Source of the DNA: Candidatus Poribacteria bacterium
GTDB taxonomy: Bacteria > Abyssobacteria > SURF-5
Direction of reading: 5' to 3'
NCBI GenBank assembly: GCA_016215705.1
Contig: JACRIR010000201.1
Location: 1-18,425 of the forward strand
DNA: 18,425 nucleotides
This document shows, piece after piece, positions 14,656-18,425 of this stretch. The translations under genes were made by a program, and so were the position numbers. Position 1 is the stretch's first letter; the number at the start of each line of letters is the position of its first letter. The notes below the pieces were generated by a model. The model was given only the letters and a program-made list of their open reading frames with translations, searched no databases and was not told the DNA's origin.

Positions 14656-16677
14656 CTAGAAGCGGTAGGCCAGGGCGAGATATATGCCGTGGCCGCGGTA
14701 GTCATCGAATCCATTATGGTGGGTGTCCTCGAAGTTGAAGTATTCGTAGCGCGCGCTAATGATCTTGTCTTCGGTGAGTTGATATTCGGCGCCGAGCCAA
14801 ACCTCGTCGAGATCGTTGTCCACGTCTTTCCCTGTGTTCTGCGTGTGTTGATATGACAGATTGGTCGCCCATTTTTCGTCTATCGCGTAGCGGCTACTGA
14901 GGAAAAGGATGTAGGATTCATAGCGAAAATCGAAAGGACCCTCGCCGTCAGCCCACGCATTGCCTCCGGTCCCGAAGTCGCCGACAGGGGCGTCCACCGG
15001 CGTGTCGAGTTTGAAATTTTCGTACGTCGCCATGCCGCTCAGCGACAATCTCGCCATCGGTGCGCCATATACTGAGGTGGAAACCCGGTGAATCTTCGAG
15101 TCCTGCCCGTCTGCGCTCTGGTTGTCGAATTGTCTTTCCTCATCCTCGAACTGGTATTCTATCGTAGTTGTCCAGGCCGGCAGGAAACGCCAGTCGCCTT
15201 TGAGCGTGAGTTTATGGACGTCATGCATCAGGTCTCCCTGATTTCCGGGATATGCGGTCGGGTCGATGTCGAAGTTTTCGTCGTAATCCTCTTCGTTGTC
15301 TCTGAAACGGTATCGGGCCATGAGTCTGAGGTCTGACCGGGGACGGTTGACGATGGTGAAGGTGTATTGCTGCCAGTCATAGTCAATGTCGGCATCGCGG
15401 GAGAAATTGTTTTCGACCACCTCTTCCTGGTCAATGAATCTTTGCTCCCATTCTCCCTGTACGGAAACCGTTGTGTTCTCGAGGCCTTTCCATATAACTT
15501 CGGCGAATTCACCCAGGCGGGTTTCCTGCTTATCGAGAGCGTCGGTTACGGGGGAACTCACCAAAAGGCCGTCACTGTCTCCATCAATGTCGAGGTCTTC
15601 GGCCCTGAAGTTAGCGCGAAAGGTTGTATCCTTGGCGACATTAAGAAGGACGAGGCCGAGAGCAAACGCGTTACTCGTCTGATCGTTGTTCACGTCGTTG
15701 TCGGAGAAGAGGGAAATCGGTGGTGTGAGCGCGTCGCGCTCGAATTCATTATTGAGGTCGCTGCGGTAGTAGTTCGCGCTCAGGTACACGTTCTCGGTTA
15801 TAAAGCTGTCGAAGCTGAAGAGGGTCCTCAACTCGTTCCATTCGGGTGAATCATCGAAGATAAGTGAACTCGTGGGGGCTCCGTTTACGAAAGTGGTTTC
15901 GACAGACTCCTGGTCTTCGTTGAAATCTTCATATTCCTCCCTGAGCTTGAAGTTATATTTGTCCTTCAGAGTCACCGGAATCTCGAGATAAACGGTGTCG
16001 CTCCTGCCGTCCACGTCGTTTACTATCGGAATAAACGAGCCGAATGGGACCCCCGGCGTAGTGGATATGGCGATGCCGCCTCTCGCAAGGACCTCATCGC
16101 CGAAGCGCTCCCAATGATGCCAGCCCAACACGACGTGCGGGATATCGGGAAGCAGGAGCGTTCCCTGAAGGTTCGCATCCACACGGTCAGCGAACAGGTC
16201 ATCGTCATCGTCCTCCGCGAAGTCCGTGGTGAGGCCGTAGAGGGCGGGATTCCACTTTTCACTCAGCCGGTCGTAGTATTTGCGATGCCTGGAGAAATCG
16301 AAATCCAGTCGAACCACGTCCGGCTTCTCGTAGTGGCCGCTGGCAGCATAGAAATCCTCCGCAATCGCGGTTATGGAGACGTTCCAGTTTTCACGCGAAT
16401 AGGAGAACTGCTCGAGGCCTCCGGTCAGTTGGTCGCTAATGAACCTGTCCTCGCGGAAACGACCATCGTCGCCGCTCACATTATAGTAGGTCGCGCCGCC
16501 CCGGAGATATCCGCCGGAATATTGGCCATAGTACCAGCCGTCAAGCTCTTGCTGTGTGTATGGATAGTACCAGTTGTTCAAGTCTTCCAAAGGGTCCGCG
16601 ACGGCTGGTGTGAAGGCGCCTACCAGCAGAAGAGCTATGGCAAGCACTAGCGAAAGGGTTCTCCTGGCAGCTTTCAT
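14656..16677 (-). CDS. Outer-membrane beta-barrel, MtrB/PioB/OmbB-like porin of a porin-cytochrome complex
   Basis: A 673-residue outer-membrane protein. The signal peptide is residues 1-27 (MKAARR, then LSLVLAIALLLVGAF, cleavage AVA|DP). The remainder alternates amphipathic strands (for example DVVRLDFDFSRHRKYY, TVYLEIPVTLKDKYNFKLREEYEDF, HKLTLKGDWRF, ISARYEYFNFE) with acidic loops (AEDDDDDLFAD, EDLDIDGDSDG). It ends in ALAYRF, the C-terminal Phe used for barrel assembly. The length matches MtrB-type barrels. Its position 171 bp downstream of an octaheme cytochrome on the same strand supports a role as the sheath that carries the cytochrome across the outer membrane. There is no cysteine, so the CxxC of Shewanella MtrB is absent. 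The ATG at 16675-16677 has AGGAGG eight bases upstream, preferred to the ATG at 16717. It could also be an unrelated porin. Confidence 0.8.
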   Translation of the reverse strand: MKAARRTLSLVLAIALLLVGAFTPAVADPLEDLNNWYYPYTQQELDGWYYGQYSGGYLRGGATYYNVSGDDGRFREDRFISDQLTGGLEQFSYSRENWNVSITAIAEDFYAASGHYEKPDVVRLDFDFSRHRKYYDRLSEKWNPALYGLTTDFAEDDDDDLFADRVDANLQGTLLLPDIPHVVLGWHHWERFGDEVLARGGIAISTTPGVPFGSFIPIVNDVDGRSDTVYLEIPVTLKDKYNFKLREEYEDFNEDQESVETTFVNGAPTSSLIFDDSPEWNELRTLFSFDSFITENVYLSANYYRSDLNNEFERDALTPPISLFSDNDVNNDQTSNAFALGLVLLNVAKDTTFRANFRAEDLDIDGDSDGLLVSSPVTDALDKQETRLGEFAEVIWKGLENTTVSVQGEWEQRFIDQEEVVENNFSRDADIDYDWQQYTFTIVNRPRSDLRLMARYRFRDNEEDYDENFDIDPTAYPGNQGDLMHDVHKLTLKGDWRFLPAWTTTIEYQFEDEERQFDNQSADGQDSKIHRVSTSVYGAPMARLSLSGMATYENFKLDTPVDAPVGDFGTGGNAWADGEGPFDFRYESYILFLSSRYAIDEKWATNLSYQHTQNTGKDVDNDLDEVWLGAEYQLTEDKIISARYEYFNFEDTHHNGFDDYRGHGIYLALAYRF

Positions 16678-16698
16678 CGAGATGTCCTCCTGAGAAAG

Positions 16699-16738
16699 AG
16701 GCGAAAGGCAAAAGGGCAAAGGCGAAAGGGAAAATAGG
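16699..16738. repeat. Purine-rich GGCGAAAGG tract in the barrel leader
   Basis: AGGCGAAAGGCAAAAGGGCAAAGGCGAAAGGGAAAATAGG-type sequence lies just upstream of the barrel's ribosome site. In the transcript it reads as a pyrimidine-rich CTTTCGCC run. The same kind of run precedes the cytochrome gene (17665-17701). Confidence 0.6.
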
Positions 16739-16823
16739 CCAAAGAAGAAAGACTGCTTTCATTCACAATTACCACAATGCCTGCGCTCCTTCCTTCGTAA
16801 ATAACCACTTGATGGGTATGGTC

Positions 16824-16844
16824 GGCCGCTCAGAGATGACGGCC
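16824..16844. promoter_or_regulatory. Intercistronic hairpin between cytochrome and barrel
   Basis: GGCCG/CGGCC pairs around an 11-nt loop, 4 bp past the cytochrome stop codon. It could set the ratio of the two products by attenuation or mRNA processing. The stem is only five base pairs. Confidence 0.25.
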
Positions 16845-16848
16845 TGTA

Positions 16849-17622
16849 TTATCGCAGGAATCGGCGGTTAATGTTTGACCCCATTGGCGCTCTATGGCAA
16901 TCGATGCACTCGGCGCCGCGTCCGATGGTAAAGCCGGCATGCGACATACGGCCCATTTCCGCGGCAGGAGTGTTCACGCTTTGCTCCCAATGACAGCGGA
17001 TGCACAGCACGATCGGCTCGGCAACCAGCAGTTTCTTGGAGACCGATCCGTGAGGATCGTGGCAGACCTGACAGCCGTCGCGCACCGGGTCGTGCTCAAA
17101 CACAAATGGTCCCTTGAATTCCTTGTGACACCTGAAGCATTTTTCGCCCGGACGCAGGATCGAGACGGCCGACCACGCCCTGACGTCCTCGGCATGGGGG
17201 GTGTGACAGTCGGTGCACTTTATCCATCTCTCGGGGACAGGGTGGTGATATTGAAGCTGGAATTTCGCTCTGATATCCAGATGACAAACGAAGCAACGGT
17301 CTGCGGAATACCTGACAATTTTTCCGGGGTCGCCGCCAGCGTCCACGTGCAGACTCCCGGCGCCGTGACATGATTCGCATGCCTCGCCCTTATGTTGCTC
17401 CCCCTCTTTGACGCTGGTTCCGAAATGAGACGTCAATCGAAACCGCTTTGCTTGCTCCGGATGACAGACTTCGCATGTTTCGATGCCCACATACTCTGCT
17501 CCGTTCATCATGGGACCGGCCAACGACATCTGATATCCCGGCGGCGTCGATTGGCAGGACATTATGAAAACGGCGCCAATCAGAATAGTCGTTATTCCGG
17601 ATATCCAATGAAACTTTGTCAT
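16849..17622 (-). CDS. Octaheme c-type cytochrome lipoprotein (MtrA/DmsE/OmaB-like)
   Basis: A 257-residue multiheme electron carrier. Eight CxxCH sites lie at residues 50-54, 82-86, 110-114, 136-140, 162-166, 184-188, 207-211 and 239-243. Candidate distal His ligands are His66, His92, His127, His143, His177, His191 and His228. The N-terminus is a lipoprotein signal (hydrophobic helix, then FIMSC with Cys23). Family signatures are CESCHGAGSLHVDAGGDP, KGPFVFEHDPVRDGCQVCH and DPHGSVSKKLL, all typical of the MtrA/MtoA/DmsE decaheme group; this protein has eight hemes. The ATG at 17620-17622 has GAGGAGG upstream. It is the first gene of a unit with the barrel at 14656. The pair is expected to move electrons between periplasm and cell surface. 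Direction (reducing metals or oxidising Fe(II)) cannot be told. Confidence 0.9.
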   Translation of the reverse strand: MTKFHWISGITTILIGAVFIMSCQSTPPGYQMSLAGPMMNGAEYVGIETCEVCHPEQAKRFRLTSHFGTSVKEGEQHKGEACESCHGAGSLHVDAGGDPGKIVRYSADRCFVCHLDIRAKFQLQYHHPVPERWIKCTDCHTPHAEDVRAWSAVSILRPGEKCFRCHKEFKGPFVFEHDPVRDGCQVCHDPHGSVSKKLLVAEPIVLCIRCHWEQSVNTPAAEMGRMSHAGFTIGRGAECIDCHRAPMGSNINRRFLR

Positions 17623-18188
17623 GGCGATACCTCCTCAAAGAAATAAGAGGGAAAAGGGAACAACAGGCGAAAGATGAAAGGAGTAAGGCGAAAGGGAGAA
17701 TCCGGAAAGAACGCAACACTTCTGTTTTGGGTTTTCAGGCTTCACTATTCTTCATCAACCGACCCGTTTGTGGCGGATCAGTCGCCCCTCAGAAATGGTT
17801 TCAGGTTTCTGGTTGAAGAATCGCGTTCTCAAATGACCAGGAACGGCGGGCAACGTCGTTCCAGACAAAGGCCGAAAATATAAAGTCTGAAATTTGAGGT
17901 CAGGAGTCGTTCCCTTAAGGGAATGGTTTTCCCAAAAGAGCGGGAAACGTCCGGACTCGAAGCAGTTCGCGCGTATAGGCCGGCCAGGATGAAGCTGATG
18001 ATGCTTTGGTCAGCGCAATGCTAACTATGCCAACACAATGGTCGTATGGCAAGCGCAAAGGGAGGAGAAAGGCGAAAGAGGACCGCCGAAGGCAATGGGT
18101 TTGGAGTTCAACGTTCAAGGCTTAGGGTTAAAGATAAGCAAAAGGAATTAGGAAACAGAACGATCGCGAAACCCGTTCCAGGTACTTC
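17623..18188. other. Gene-free spacer with palindromes and purine-rich tracts
   Basis: No gene is seen. It holds purine tracts at 17665-17701 and 18053-18081, a hairpin GGAACG/CGTTCC (17840-17862) and a perfect 14-bp palindrome TTCCCTTAAGGGAA (17910-17923). The promoter of the cytochrome unit must lie here on the minus strand; I found no convincing -35/-10 pair. Confidence 0.55.
17910..17923. promoter_or_regulatory. Perfect 14-bp palindrome upstream of the cytochrome operon
   Basis: TTCCCTTAAGGGAA is a perfect dyad about 290 bp upstream of the cytochrome start codon. It could be an operator site, but it could also be a repeat remnant, as palindromes are frequent in these spacers. Confidence 0.3.
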
Positions 18189-18425
18189 TTATCGCTCGAA
18201 GACAACTTTCCCCCCGACCATGGTCATCTCGACACGGAGGTCGCGGATTGATTGGGGAGAGATAGTGAGGGGGTCGCCGGAGATGGCCACGAGGTCGGCC
18301 AGCTTGCCGGGCTCGATCGTGCCCCTAGTGTTCTCCTCGAAGGCGGCGTATGCGGCATGAGTGGTGTACATTCGGATTGCGTCTTCGATGCCGATTGCCT
18401 CCTCGGGTGCGAGACCGAGGCGATT
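18189..18425 (-). CDS. Amidohydrolase, YtcJ-like, C-terminal part (partial)
   Basis: The frame is open to the right window edge and encodes the last 78 residues of a metal-dependent amidohydrolase (amidohydrolase family 3). The C-terminal signatures are typical: GLAPEEAIGIEDAIRMYTTHAAYAAFEEN, then GTIEPGKLADLVAISGDPLTI and VEMTMVGGKVVFE. The metal-binding residues lie beyond the window. The stop TAA is at 18189-18191. It is on the same strand as the cytochrome gene, but the 566-bp spacer between them argues against one operon. The substrate is unknown. Confidence 0.88.
   Translation of the reverse strand, partial: NRLGLAPEEAIGIEDAIRMYTTHAAYAAFEENTRGTIEPGKLADLVAISGDPLTISPQSIRDLRVEMTMVGGKVVFER

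Noticed and set aside
1-18425. tRNA or rRNA genes
   Set aside because: No cloverleaf with the T-loop TTCRANNC signature or rRNA-like stretch was recognised in any spacer on reading by eye.

Overview
The window comes from a Gram-negative bacterium that carries out respiratory or extracellular electron transfer. The evidence is a C-terminal-Phe outer-membrane beta-barrel, an octaheme c-type cytochrome with a lipoprotein signal, Sec-exported proteins and a transmembrane multi-sensor histidine kinase. Base composition is moderate, with one AT-richer gene (2477-3205). Intergenic spacers are long and full of short palindromes and purine-rich filler, typical of an environmental lineage with relaxed spacers. 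I cannot name the phylum from the sequence alone.

Layout. (1) 1-956: debris of a mobile or defence region: the 3' end of an IS4-like transposase, then on the minus strand a 5'-truncated ABC-type AAA ATPase whose stop codon overlaps the start of a lost partner. (2) 957-1723: a gene-free spacer with three hairpins. (3) 1724-3205, minus strand: a six-helix DUF4386-like membrane protein and an MBL-fold hydrolase, probably one operon behind a perfect TTGACA-17-TATAAT promoter with a dyad in its spacer. It faces a TetR-family regulator (3681-4388, plus). (4) 4786-5712: an alpha/beta hydrolase after a purine-rich repeat spacer. (5) 5897-9781: a 1294-residue hybrid sensor kinase (extracytoplasmic sensor, PAS, Cys-rich GAF, PAS, PAS, HisKA, HATPase, REC), with a perfect 14-bp palindrome at its likely promoter. 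It converges on typA/bipA (9811-11619, minus). (6) 12173-14122, minus: a secreted Kelch/LamG protein with its own promoter and structured leader. (7) 14656-17622, minus: octaheme cytochrome then large beta-barrel, read as an MtrAB/PioAB/OmaB-OmbB-like porin-cytochrome conduit. (8) 18189 to the window end: C-terminus of an amidohydrolase.

The most interesting system is the cytochrome/barrel pair. The cytochrome resembles the MtrA/DmsE decaheme family but appears to lack one internal two-heme module. The barrel has the length of MtrB but no cysteine. No surface cytochrome lies downstream; the next gene on that strand is the exported Kelch/LamG protein. Other points worth a look are the divergent TetR control region, the Cys-rich GAF insert of the kinase, the truncated ATPase/partner remnant, and several families of palindromic and purine-rich repeats in the spacers.
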